Source of the DNA: a virus
Virus record (IMG/VR): IMGVR_UViG_3300042453_001505
Coordinates: 1-31,921 of that record
Length of the DNA: 31,921 bases
Strand: one strand, 5' to 3'
The notes under the pieces were generated by a model. It was not told the origin of the DNA, searched no databases, and saw only the letters and a program-made list of their open reading frames with translations. The position numbers were made by a program, and so were the translations under genes. Shown here in pieces: positions 7,507-14,422 of the stretch (position 1 is its first letter; every line of letters starts with the position of its first letter).

Positions 7507-9837
7507 ATGATGACAGAAAACAGCAACTCCCAAATTCATAGGGAAGCCAAGAGTCAGCTTGCGCGTCTCATGGCAAACGAAAACCTGACCGTCGAGCATC
7601 GTGCGGTTCGCACGGCGTATTTTGATGTTGAGAAGCGTCTTCTTGTCCTTCCAATTTGGAAGAACATGACTGGCAACATCTATGATACGCTCGTCGGACA
7701 CGAGGTCGGTCACGCTCTTGACACTCCGCCGTCAGCGGATATTCTAAAGAATGCCATCGAATCGATTGATGCCAAGAACCCTCGCGGTTCCAAGATGTTT
7801 TTGAATGTGATCGAAGACGGTCGCATTGAGAAGCTTGTGCGTCGTCGTTATCCTGGTATGCGTCGTTCCTTCTCCCTTGGCTATAAGGATTTGCTGGATC
7901 GCAATTTCTTTGGCACCGCTGGACGTAGCATCAAGTCTTACGGTCTGATTGACCGCATCAATCTTCATTTGAAGCTTGGTTCTGCAATCATCATCGACTT
8001 CACTCCGGCTGAAAAGAAGCTGGTTGAAATGGCTGAGAATTGCGAAAGCTTTGACGACGTTGTCAAGGCTGCTCAGGCAATCTATACTTATTGTAAGGAA
8101 CATAAGGAAGATCAGCCTGAGAATGACGAGGAAAACTATTACGACGATTCGGAGTTCTATCCCGATGAGAGTGGTGAGTTTTCCATGCCGTATGAAGACG
8201 AGTCTGGCGAGGAGTCTGGTGAAGAATCTGATGAGGTTGACGATTCTTCTTCGGAAAATTCCGATGACTCAGATGAATCCGACAAGTCTGACGGCAAGAC
8301 TTCGGATGAAGGTTCTGCTGGTGAATCCGGCAAGGACGATGAAGAGGAGGGTTCTTCTGATTCCGAAGATGATGATTCGGAGACCAGTTCTTCCGACGAA
8401 GATGAAATTTCCGATCAGGAGACCAAGTCTCCTCTTGATGAGGGATTTAGACAGAATCCGACTTCCGAGACTCAGGAGTCTTGGGAATCCAAGAAGGATG
8501 AACTCGTTAGGGAAGGGACCAAGGGCTATGTTTATGTAAACATTCCCGAGGTCAACGGTCATAATTGGATTGTGCCTTACAAGCAGGTTCATGATGGTGG
8601 CAATGGCTTCGTCGGTCTTTCTGAGGTGGCTCGTCGCGGCGACATATATGGATTTATTCCTGGTCATACCAAGGAGCAGGTTCTTGCAGAGTGCATCAAG
8701 TTCCGTTCGGAGAACGCTGCGGTAATTTCATACATGGTCAAGGAATTTGAGATGCGAAAGGCGGCTGATACCTATTCTCGCTCGTCAATTTCCAAGACTG
8801 GTGTGATCAATACCAACAAGCTGCATACCTACAAGTATAATGATGACCTGTTCAAGCGCATCACCAATGTGCCTACCGGAAAGAATCATGGACTTGTCAT
8901 GTTCATTGATTGGTCTGGATCGATGACAACTTCAATTTCTGGATTGATTGAGCAGCTTGTAAATATGGTCATGTTCTGCAAGCGTGTTCAGATTCCGTTT
9001 GACGTTTATGCATTTTCAAATGTATATGGACATAAGAATATGTCCGCCGAAGAGATCAGTGCTATCGAAGCACGTCAGCATTCATACAAGGATGGTGATT
9101 TGCTTATCAATTCAAGCTTGTCTCTGCTTCAGTTGCTGTCTTCAAGGATGAAGGAAGGCGAGTTCAATCAGGCTATTGGTAATCTTCTGATGCTATGCAA
9201 GTTCTTTAGGAAAATGAATGCTGCTGTAGATATCAGGCCGTTTACTTTCGGTTCTACTCCTTTGGATGCGACTATTGTTTGTGCGACAAGCATTGTCAAT
9301 GCTTTTCGTGCGAAGCATAAGCTTCAGATCGTCAACACCGTCATTCTTACCGATGGCGAGGATACAGACAGTATTGAGGTTAGGAACAAGGGCTATAATC
9401 CATATACTCAAGATGTGGTTCTTCGTGATACCGTTACCAAGAGTGAAGCTGTTGTCGATAATCTGTGGGATAAATCTGCCACAACGGCAATCTTCTTGAA
9501 TCGTCTGCGCGAAAGAACTGGAACGAATGTGATTGGATACTATATAAATTCCGGTCGAGTGAATTCCATGTCTTTCTCACAGTATTCAGCAGATCCAAAT
9601 CAGGTCGAGAAGCTGTATAAGGACTATGTAAAGAACAAGTACATTGAAGTTACCAATCTTGGTTATTCGGTGTACTACATTCTCAAGGCTGAGGAGATGA
9701 ACATTCAGACCACCGAACTTAATCTTGGTAAGGCAACTACAGCAAAGAGCATTGCGAAGGTCTTTGCCAAGTATTCCAAGAACAAGTTGGACAATCGTAT
9801 TGTTCTTTCCCGGTTCATTGAGAAAATTAGTGCTTGA
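7507..9837 (+). CDS. CobT-like VWA protein with N-terminal HExxH metal site and acidic linker
   Basis: About 776 residues. The N-terminal part has HEVGH (65-69), the zinc-protease-type HExxH, followed by a conserved-looking NVIEDGRIE segment that could supply a further ligand. Residues about 200-320 form a very acidic Ser/Asp/Glu-rich linker, as in the CobT cobaltochelatase subunit. The C-terminal part is a von Willebrand A domain with MIDAS motif DWSGSM near 467. It sits directly upstream of a CobS-like AAA+ gene, the standard pairing of VWA proteins with MoxR/CobS ATPases. No CobN is present, so cobalt chelation is not implied; a chaperone- or peptidase-like machine is as likely. Starts at 7507/7510 lack a good ribosome site. 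An in-frame ATG at 7450 would lie upstream of the promoter at 7472. Codon use is GC-richer than in neighbouring genes. Confidence 0.8.
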   Translation: MMTENSNSQIHREAKSQLARLMANENLTVEHRAVRTAYFDVEKRLLVLPIWKNMTGNIYDTLVGHEVGHALDTPPSADILKNAIESIDAKNPRGSKMFLNVIEDGRIEKLVRRRYPGMRRSFSLGYKDLLDRNFFGTAGRSIKSYGLIDRINLHLKLGSAIIIDFTPAEKKLVEMAENCESFDDVVKAAQAIYTYCKEHKEDQPENDEENYYDDSEFYPDESGEFSMPYEDESGEESGEESDEVDDSSSENSDDSDESDKSDGKTSDEGSAGESGKDDEEEGSSDSEDDDSETSSSDEDEISDQETKSPLDEGFRQNPTSETQESWESKKDELVREGTKGYVYVNIPEVNGHNWIVPYKQVHDGGNGFVGLSEVARRGDIYGFIPGHTKEQVLAECIKFRSENAAVISYMVKEFEMRKAADTYSRSSISKTGVINTNKLHTYKYNDDLFKRITNVPTGKNHGLVMFIDWSGSMTTSISGLIEQLVNMVMFCKRVQIPFDVYAFSNVYGHKNMSAEEISAIEARQHSYKDGDLLINSSLSLLQLLSSRMKEGEFNQAIGNLLMLCKFFRKMNAAVDIRPFTFGSTPLDATIVCATSIVNAFRAKHKLQIVNTVILTDGEDTDSIEVRNKGYNPYTQDVVLRDTVTKSEAVVDNLWDKSATTAIFLNRLRERTGTNVIGYYINSGRVNSMSFSQYSADPNQVEKLYKDYVKNKYIEVTNLGYSVYYILKAEEMNIQTTELNLGKATTAKSIAKVFAKYSKNKLDNRIVLSRFIEKISA

Positions 9838-9862
9838 TTATACCAATCATATATCGTATACT
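9834..9862 (+). promoter_or_regulatory. Sigma70-like promoter before the CobS-like gene
   Basis: TTGATT (9834-9839), a 17 bp spacer and TATACT (9857-9862), in the 50 bp gap between the VWA and AAA+ genes. It would start transcription about 20 nt before the ATG at 9888. The two partner genes could therefore be expressed separately as well as together. Confidence 0.5.
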
Positions 9863-9887
9863 AAATTATAACTTGATAGAGGAAAAT

Positions 9888-11081
9888 ATGTCGCTTACGG
9901 AAAAGCAGATTGCTTTCATTCGACTGGCTAACCAGAACGGGTATATGACTACCATTTCTCGCAAGGATGCCAAGGAACTTTGCCGCGCTCATAACTTCAA
10001 GTGGCCTAGGTGGATCGCGATTGACGATCAGTATCGTCACTCTCGCGGTGTCTATAAACTTCCCAGCATTGGTGCTGTAGAAACTCCTATACCTTCTGTT
10101 TCGGAAACTCCTATGCCACAGGCAACTACGATGAATCTTCAGACTATTGGTACAAACATCTCGGAGTCTTTGATTCCGACTCCCAATAAGAATTACGTTC
10201 CCTTTGGTAACTTCTCGGATGTTGAGTCGATCATCTCATCCAAGATGTTCTATCCAGTCTATATCACTGGTCTGTCTGGCAACGGCAAGACCATGATGGT
10301 CGAGCAGGCTTGTGCCAAGGCTCGCCGCGAGATGGTTCGCGTGAACATCACGGCTGAGACTGACGAGGACGACCTGATTGGTGGTTTCCGTCTTGTCGAT
10401 GGTCAGACTGTGTGGCATAATGGTCCCGTTGTGATGGCGATGGAGCGTGGTGCGGTTCTTCTTCTGGACGAGGTTGACCTTGGCACTATCAAGCTTATGT
10501 GTCTTCAGCCCGTGCTGGAAGGCAAGTCGGTCTTCATCAAGAAGATCAACAAGCTGGTTCAGCCTGCTCGCGGTTTTACCGTAATCGCTACTGCAAATAC
10601 CAAGGGTCGTGGTTCTGACGATGGCCGCTTCATCGGCACTAACGTCATGAACGAGGCGTTTCTGGAACGTTTCTCTATCACGATGGAGCAGGAGTATCCG
10701 CCTGCCGTAACCGAGAAGAAGATTCTACATAATCTTCTGGATCGTACGGAGGATGACAAGACCTTTGTTGAGCTGCTTATCAAGTGGGCAGATGCAATTC
10801 GTCGTACCTATTACGATGGCGGCACGACCGAGATTATTTCCACTCGTCGTCTTGTGCATATTTGCGACGCATACAAGATCTTCAGTCGTGATCGCATGAA
10901 GGCAATTCGTCTGTGTCTAAATCGTTTTGATGTTGACACCAAGACTTCGTTCATGGATCTGTATACAAAGATTGATGCAGAGGCTAATGCTCCTGTTGTT
11001 GCTAATACGGAAACGTCTACAGCAACGACGAATGCATCTCTTGAAGATAAGATCAAGCAGGCTAACGAGATTGTGTTTTAA
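9888..11081 (+). CDS. cobS: CobS/MoxR-type AAA+ ATPase
   Basis: A 397-residue ATPase of the MoxR/CobS class. Walker A GLSGNGKT is near 127, Walker B AVLLLDEVD near 187-195, sensor 1 IATANT further on, and FLERF carries the likely arginine-finger region. The first 60 residues (an EKQIAFIRLANQNGY start) form a separate small domain, then a Pro/Thr-rich linker leads to the AAA+ core. Genes called cobS are widespread in T4-like cyanophages. The partner here is the VWA/HExxH protein immediately upstream. The start at ATG 9888 is fixed by AGAGGA 4 nt upstream; the longer TTG-initiated reading from 9834 runs through the promoter. It is followed by a consensus promoter and a terminator hairpin. Confidence 0.88.
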   Translation: MSLTEKQIAFIRLANQNGYMTTISRKDAKELCRAHNFKWPRWIAIDDQYRHSRGVYKLPSIGAVETPIPSVSETPMPQATTMNLQTIGTNISESLIPTPNKNYVPFGNFSDVESIISSKMFYPVYITGLSGNGKTMMVEQACAKARREMVRVNITAETDEDDLIGGFRLVDGQTVWHNGPVVMAMERGAVLLLDEVDLGTIKLMCLQPVLEGKSVFIKKINKLVQPARGFTVIATANTKGRGSDDGRFIGTNVMNEAFLERFSITMEQEYPPAVTEKKILHNLLDRTEDDKTFVELLIKWADAIRRTYYDGGTTEIISTRRLVHICDAYKIFSRDRMKAIRLCLNRFDVDTKTSFMDLYTKIDAEANAPVVANTETSTATTNASLEDKIKQANEIVF

Positions 11082-11084
11082 TGC

Positions 11085-11113
11085 TTGACAAACCAATTCG
11101 GTATTGATATAAT
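11085..11113 (+). promoter_or_regulatory. Perfect-consensus sigma70 promoter
   Basis: TTGACA (11085-11090), exactly 17 bp, then TATAAT (11108-11113). Every hexamer base matches consensus. The predicted start near 11120 is only about 4 nt before a strong terminator-like hairpin, which is unexpected for a promoter meant to express the gene at 11192. Confidence 0.85.
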
Positions 11114-11123
11114 ACTGAATAAT

Positions 11124-11160
11124 GGAGCGGCGTATTTGGTTGCTCGCCGCTCCGTTTTTT
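11124..11160 (+). terminator. Strong intrinsic terminator at the 5' end of a predicted transcript
   Basis: GGAGCGGCG (11124-11132) pairs with CGCCGCTCC (11145-11153), a 9 bp GC-rich stem with a 12 nt loop, followed by G and six T (11155-11160). It would end transcripts from the CobS-like gene, and also those from the promoter at 11085 after about 40 nt. Confidence 0.85.
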
Positions 11161-11191
11161 CGATGCAACCTTTTGTTATGGAGTGTTATAT

Positions 11192-11461
11192 ATGGCTAAG
11201 ATTTCTGCTAAGGCTCGTATGCTTTCGGTTCTGAAGGGCAACTCATCGTACAATACTTTTTCGGTTGCACAGGGTCGCAATCGTTTTGGTATCAAGAACG
11301 TTGCGCAGCGCATTCATGAGCTGCGTCAGGACGGTCACGCAATCTACACGAACCTGAAGCGTCGTGGCGATGGCAGCACTGTTCGCGTTTATCGTCTTGG
11401 TACTCCTACCAAGGCCATGAAGGCTGCTGCTCGCAAGACCAAGACTCGTCGTTCTGCCTGA
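11192..11461 (+). CDS. Small basic winged-helix-like DNA-binding protein
   Basis: An 89-residue basic protein. The middle (about 22-57) reads like a helix-turn-helix: FSVAQGRNRFGIKNVAQRIH, then ELRQDGHAIYTN, then a beta-wing-like GDGSTVRVYRLG. The C-terminus is a Lys/Arg/Ala-rich tail. Similar short proteins occur in many phages, and I read it as a putative transcriptional or nucleoid-type DNA binder. ATG 11192 has GGAG 8 nt upstream; an in-frame GTG at 11183 overlaps that site. The gene stands alone between two strong terminators (11124 and 11485), so it is a single-gene unit. GC-rich codon use suggests strong expression. Confidence 0.8.
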   Translation: MAKISAKARMLSVLKGNSSYNTFSVAQGRNRFGIKNVAQRIHELRQDGHAIYTNLKRRGDGSTVRVYRLGTPTKAMKAAARKTKTRRSA

Positions 11462-11484
11462 GTTTAGTATAGGTTGAGCCTATT

Positions 11485-11519
11485 GAAGGGGAAGAGAAAT
11501 CTTCCCCTTCTTTCTATTT
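11485..11519 (+). terminator. Intrinsic terminator with GAAA tetraloop
   Basis: GAAGGGGAAGA (11485-11495) and TCTTCCCCTTC (11500-11510) form a perfect 11 bp stem closed by a GAAA tetraloop, followed by a T-rich run. A smaller hairpin ATAGG/CCTAT (11469-11483) precedes it. It ends the message of the winged-helix gene. Confidence 0.92.
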
Positions 11520-11523
11520 GCTA

Positions 11524-11531
11524 ACTAAATA
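11524..11531 (+). promoter_or_regulatory. Possible phage late-promoter-like element ACTAAATA
   Basis: ACTAAATA differs slightly from the T4 late consensus TATAAATA read by gp55. It lies just after a terminator and 40 bp before the glycosyltransferase start. The same octamer occurs at 17254. It is short and AT-rich, so chance occurrence is quite possible. Confidence 0.3.
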
Positions 11532-11571
11532 GGAGTATGGTTTAGTAATCATTTTTTGAGTGGAGTATACT

Positions 11572-12387
11572 ATGGAAATTTCTATCTCTGTTGAGGAACT
11601 AAGAAAAAGAAAATTGTTTATTGCTACGCCAATGTACGGCGGCATGGCAAATGGACTTTACATGAAGTCCTGCTTGGATCTACAAGCTATTCTAAATCAA
11701 TATGGCGTTGAAGCCAAGTTTTCATTTCTATTTAACGAATCACTTATTACTCGCGCAAGAAATTATCTTACTGATGAATTTCTTCGTAATGAAGGATTTA
11801 CGCATCTCTTGTTTTTGGATTCTGACATTCATTTCAATCCACAAGATGTTGTAACTCTTCTTGCTCTAGATAAAGAAATTATTGGTGGACCATATCCCAA
11901 GAAGTCGATTAATTGGGGTAATGTCGCACAGGCCGTTAAGAACAAGCCTGATATTTCTCCGGGCGAACTTGATGGATTGATTGGTGAATTCGTTTTCAAT
12001 CCAGTAGCCGGAACAAAGCAGTTTTCAATTACTGAACCTCTTGAAGTCATGGAAATCGGTACAGGTTTCATGATGATCAAGCGTGAAGTCTTCAAGAAAT
12101 TTGAAGACGCATTTCCAGAATATCGTTATAAGCCAGATCATGTCGGTCAAAAGCACTTTGACGGATCTCGCTACATTCATGCGTATTTTGATACGATCAT
12201 TGATCGTGGTCCAAATGCACCAGGATCATCGGAGAGATATTTGTCGGAAGATTATTTCTTCTGTCAGATGTCTCGCAAGATCGGTATCAAGATTTGGCTG
12301 TGTCCTTGGATGAAGACACAACATGTCGGAACATTTGCGTTTACTGGCGACCTATCTAAGATTGCTCAGTATACAGGACGCATATGA
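11572..12387 (+). CDS. Glycosyltransferase, GT-A fold
   Basis: A 271-residue protein with a glycosyltransferase-like start (RKLFIATPMYGGMANGLYM) and a metal-binding DSD at FLDSDIHFNP, preceded by ARNYLTDEFL, a helix common to GT-A enzymes. Later residues include EIGTGFMMIKREVF and ERYLSEDYFFCQM, typical of acceptor and catalytic loops in this class. Similar genes occur in T4-like cyanophages and related phages. ATG 11572 follows GGAG by about 7 nt; an in-frame GTG at 11560 overlaps that site. It ends in an ATGA overlap with the dNMP kinase gene and is far from the other glycosyltransferases (18405 onward). Beside a nucleotide-metabolism gene, modified DNA is a conceivable acceptor, but a protein or glycan acceptor is equally possible. 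Confidence 0.8.
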   Translation: MEISISVEELRKRKLFIATPMYGGMANGLYMKSCLDLQAILNQYGVEAKFSFLFNESLITRARNYLTDEFLRNEGFTHLLFLDSDIHFNPQDVVTLLALDKEIIGGPYPKKSINWGNVAQAVKNKPDISPGELDGLIGEFVFNPVAGTKQFSITEPLEVMEIGTGFMMIKREVFKKFEDAFPEYRYKPDHVGQKHFDGSRYIHAYFDTIIDRGPNAPGSSERYLSEDYFFCQMSRKIGIKIWLCPWMKTQHVGTFAFTGDLSKIAQYTGRI

Positions 12388-12992
12388 TCATAGGATTCGT
12401 TGGTACCATTGGCTCAGGCAAAGGTACTGCGGGTGAAATATTGGCGCAGCGAGGATTCTTCACCGAATCTTTCGCTGCTCCTCTTAAGGACATTACCGCA
12501 AGTCTATTTGGCTGGCCTCGTCATTTATTGGAAGGCGATACACAAGAGTCTAGGGAGTTTCGCGAAAGTAAAGATCCATGGTGGTCTGAAAGGTTTGGTA
12601 AAGATATAACACCAAGATACATTCTACAAATAATAGGAACTGAATGTATGCGCGATTGCATTCATACAGATTTCTGGGTTGCTTGTTTGGAAAAAAGAAT
12701 AAAACTAAATCGTGATTATGTAATCACAGATGTAAGATTTCCAAACGAAATTGACTCCATTCACAAGATGGGCGGCAAGATTGTAGAAATACAAAGAGGC
12801 GCAATATCAGAATGGTATATTCATGCAACAATGTATAATAATGGTGATTCTGGAATAAAACCAGATGTTCATTATTCAGAATGGGCGTGGATGGGATATA
12901 AGACTGATTATACCATTAGTAACAATGGAACAAAGGAAAATCTAGAAGAAGAGATTGAATTGATGTTGGAGTGCTTGACTCCACCAAACTAA
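12384..12992 (+). CDS. 1: Deoxynucleoside monophosphate kinase (T4 gp1-like)
   Basis: A 202-residue P-loop kinase that phosphorylates dNMPs for phage DNA synthesis. The P-loop is GTIGSGKGT (7-15). FAAPLKDITASLFG and LQIIGTECMRD match the phage dNMP kinase pattern of substrate-binding segments, and VITDVRFPNE is the Walker B-like strand with the DVRF signature. T4 gp1 is 241 aa, so this is a slightly short member. In T4 this kinase also recognises 5-hydroxymethyl-dCMP. Nothing here shows which pyrimidine is used. It is coupled by ATGA to the glycosyltransferase and followed by a promoter for the clamp gene. Confidence 0.87.
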   Translation: MIIGFVGTIGSGKGTAGEILAQRGFFTESFAAPLKDITASLFGWPRHLLEGDTQESREFRESKDPWWSERFGKDITPRYILQIIGTECMRDCIHTDFWVACLEKRIKLNRDYVITDVRFPNEIDSIHKMGGKIVEIQRGAISEWYIHATMYNNGDSGIKPDVHYSEWAWMGYKTDYTISNNGTKENLEEEIELMLECLTPPN

Positions 12993-13003
12993 TGTGATAC
13001 TAT
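12975..13003 (+). promoter_or_regulatory. Extended -10 sigma70-like promoter for the sliding clamp
   Basis: TTGACT (12975-12980), a 17 bp spacer and TACTAT (12998-13003), preceded by TGA giving a TGn extended -10. It overlaps the end of the dNMP kinase gene and would give a short leader carrying the GAAGGAG ribosome site of gp45. Confidence 0.55.
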
Positions 13004-13030
13004 TGTCTTCATACATTGAAGGAGTTTATT

Positions 13031-13696
13031 ATGAAAATTTCTCAGGATACAATCAACATTCTAAAGAACTTCTCCCAAATCAATCAGGGGATTTTCTTCA
13101 AGAAGGGCGACACAATTTCAACAATTTCGCCTCAGAAAAACATTCTAGTAGAAGCCACGGTCAAGGAATCGTTTCCAAATGACTTTGGTATCTATGATCT
13201 TCCAAATTTCCTGAGTGTTCTTTCACTCAGCAAGGATGATCCAGAATTGTCTTTCTATGACAAGCATCTGACATTGTCGGGTCACAATGGACGTTCAACG
13301 ATAACCTATCGTTATACAGATGCATCCATGATCGTATGTCCACCAGATAAGAAGCTGACTGTACCTAGTGCAGTTGCTACTTTTGATCTGGATGAAAATG
13401 ATCTATCATGGATTTCTCGTTGCGTTGCAATTCTTCAGCAACCAAACATGAGCATTGAGAGTGATGGTGATGCAATTAATATCACTACATTTGATGCCAC
13501 GAATGACTCGTCACATACACAGAAGTTGCAGATCGCTAAGGGTAATGGCGAAAGCTTCAAGTTTGTTCTTCGTACCGAGAACATCAAGTTGATCTCGACC
13601 AATTATACTGTAGCTGCAACAAAGGGAATCGTGACTTTCACCGGCAAGAATATTCCAATCAAGTATTGGATTGCAACTGAAAAGATGAAGGAGTGA
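13031..13696 (+). CDS. 45: DNA polymerase sliding clamp gp45
   Basis: A 221-residue trimeric clamp that holds the phage polymerase on DNA and, in T4, also activates late transcription with gp55 and gp33. The sequence has the gp45-type start (MKISQDTINILKNFSQIN), alternating beta strands and the ITTFDATNDSSHTQ segment of the second domain. T4 gp45 is 228 aa. ATG 13031 has GAAGGAG about 8 nt upstream. The order gp45, small gene(s), gp44, gp62, regA is the classic T4 replication cluster. The leader is a candidate RegA target, as in T4. Confidence 0.94.
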   Translation: MKISQDTINILKNFSQINQGIFFKKGDTISTISPQKNILVEATVKESFPNDFGIYDLPNFLSVLSLSKDDPELSFYDKHLTLSGHNGRSTITYRYTDASMIVCPPDKKLTVPSAVATFDLDENDLSWISRCVAILQQPNMSIESDGDAINITTFDATNDSSHTQKLQIAKGNGESFKFVLRTENIKLISTNYTVAATKGIVTFTGKNIPIKYWIATEKMKE

Positions 13697-13700
13697 TAAT

Positions 13701-13982
13701 ATGTCAACAATTGGTAACAATAGTGGCGTTCCTGCAATGTCGCCAGAAGAAATCAGAAAGGTTGCTGACGCTATTGAGGTGCTAAACGATAGCATGACCC
13801 GTGTTGCTGCTGAACGTGATCTTGTCAAGGAAACGGTAAACAAGTTGCATGAGGAAATTGGCTTTCCGAAGAGACTTCTGCGCCGTCTTGCAAAGACACA
13901 CTACAATAGATCTTTCGAAATGGACACTCAAGAGAACCGCGATTTCGAGAGCGCATACGAGACTGTTACAAGCAAGAAATAA
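13701..13982 (+). CDS. dsbA: DsbA-like double-stranded-DNA-binding protein (T4 late-gene type)
   Basis: A 93-residue mostly helical protein. Its second half (VKETVNKLHEEIGFPKR, LLRRLAKTHYNR, an acidic turn, then SAYETVTSKK) resembles, from memory, the C-terminal part of T4 DsbA, an 89-residue double-stranded-DNA-binding protein that enhances late transcription. The pattern is a basic helix pair, then an acidic segment and a YxTV ending. The gene follows gp45 by 4 nt and probably shares its message. This fits the T4 association of clamp, gp55 and late promoters. The similarity is modest, so the name is tentative. Confidence 0.55.
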   Translation: MSTIGNNSGVPAMSPEEIRKVADAIEVLNDSMTRVAAERDLVKETVNKLHEEIGFPKRLLRRLAKTHYNRSFEMDTQENRDFESAYETVTSKK

Positions 13983-13988
13983 TCTTCT

Positions 13989-14408
13989 ATGGCTCGCAAA
14001 AGATATGCAACATGTGCTTGTGAACTTTGTTATGTTAGAGTTCCAAAAAACGAGGCTTTTTGTGAGCAAGTAACAGAAGAAACGGGCGGCTGGGAAGGCG
14101 AGGGTGGAGGATCAAGTAGCTCAAATTCTTGGACAACCGGAAACTATAGATCTTCAAATAGAAGTTATAGTTCAAGTAGAACGCATTATAGACATCGTAC
14201 GGTCTGGTTTTGTGCGGATTGTTACGGAAAACTACAATTGTTTAGACAAGAACAAGAACGTATTAGACTTGAAGAAGAAAAACTAAAAGAAGAACGAAGA
14301 AGATTGGCGAGAGAGCAGAGAAAGCCTCTTGTTATATTCTTCTGGATCGTCGTTGTTCCTTTAATTCTTGCAATGTGTTCAATTAGTAGTTATACTGGTG
14401 TGAAGTAA
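13989..14408 (+). CDS. Membrane-anchored zinc-ribbon protein, function unknown
   Basis: A 139-residue protein with an unusual architecture. A split zinc-binding site is suggested by C9, C11, C14 and C25 near the N-terminus and CADC at 75-78. The two halves are separated by a Ser/Gly/Tyr-rich low-complexity stretch (about 33-68). A Glu/Arg-rich coiled segment follows (84-112), then one transmembrane helix near 113-131 (FFWIVVVPLILAMC) and a short tail. It lies between the clamp and clamp-loader genes, where T4 carries small transcription-related genes, but I recognise no homologue. The start has no clear ribosome site; tight spacing after the DsbA-like gene suggests coupling. A phage inner-membrane protein tied to replication or lysis timing is possible, but unproven. 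Confidence 0.7.
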   Translation: MARKRYATCACELCYVRVPKNEAFCEQVTEETGGWEGEGGGSSSSNSWTTGNYRSSNRSYSSSRTHYRHRTVWFCADCYGKLQLFRQEQERIRLEEEKLKEERRRLAREQRKPLVIFFWIVVVPLILAMCSISSYTGVK

Positions 14409-14422
14409 AAAGGAGATTTGTA

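Noticed and set aside
7976-8539. 187-residue Arg/Leu-rich open frame in the +1 frame of the VWA gene
   Set aside because: Arises from the repetitive GAN/TCN codons of the acidic linker read in another frame; no ribosome site.
9888-11081. Cobalamin synthesis as the role of the CobS-like ATPase
   Set aside because: No CobN or other cobalamin gene is in the window; the VWA-MoxR pairing occurs in many unrelated functions.
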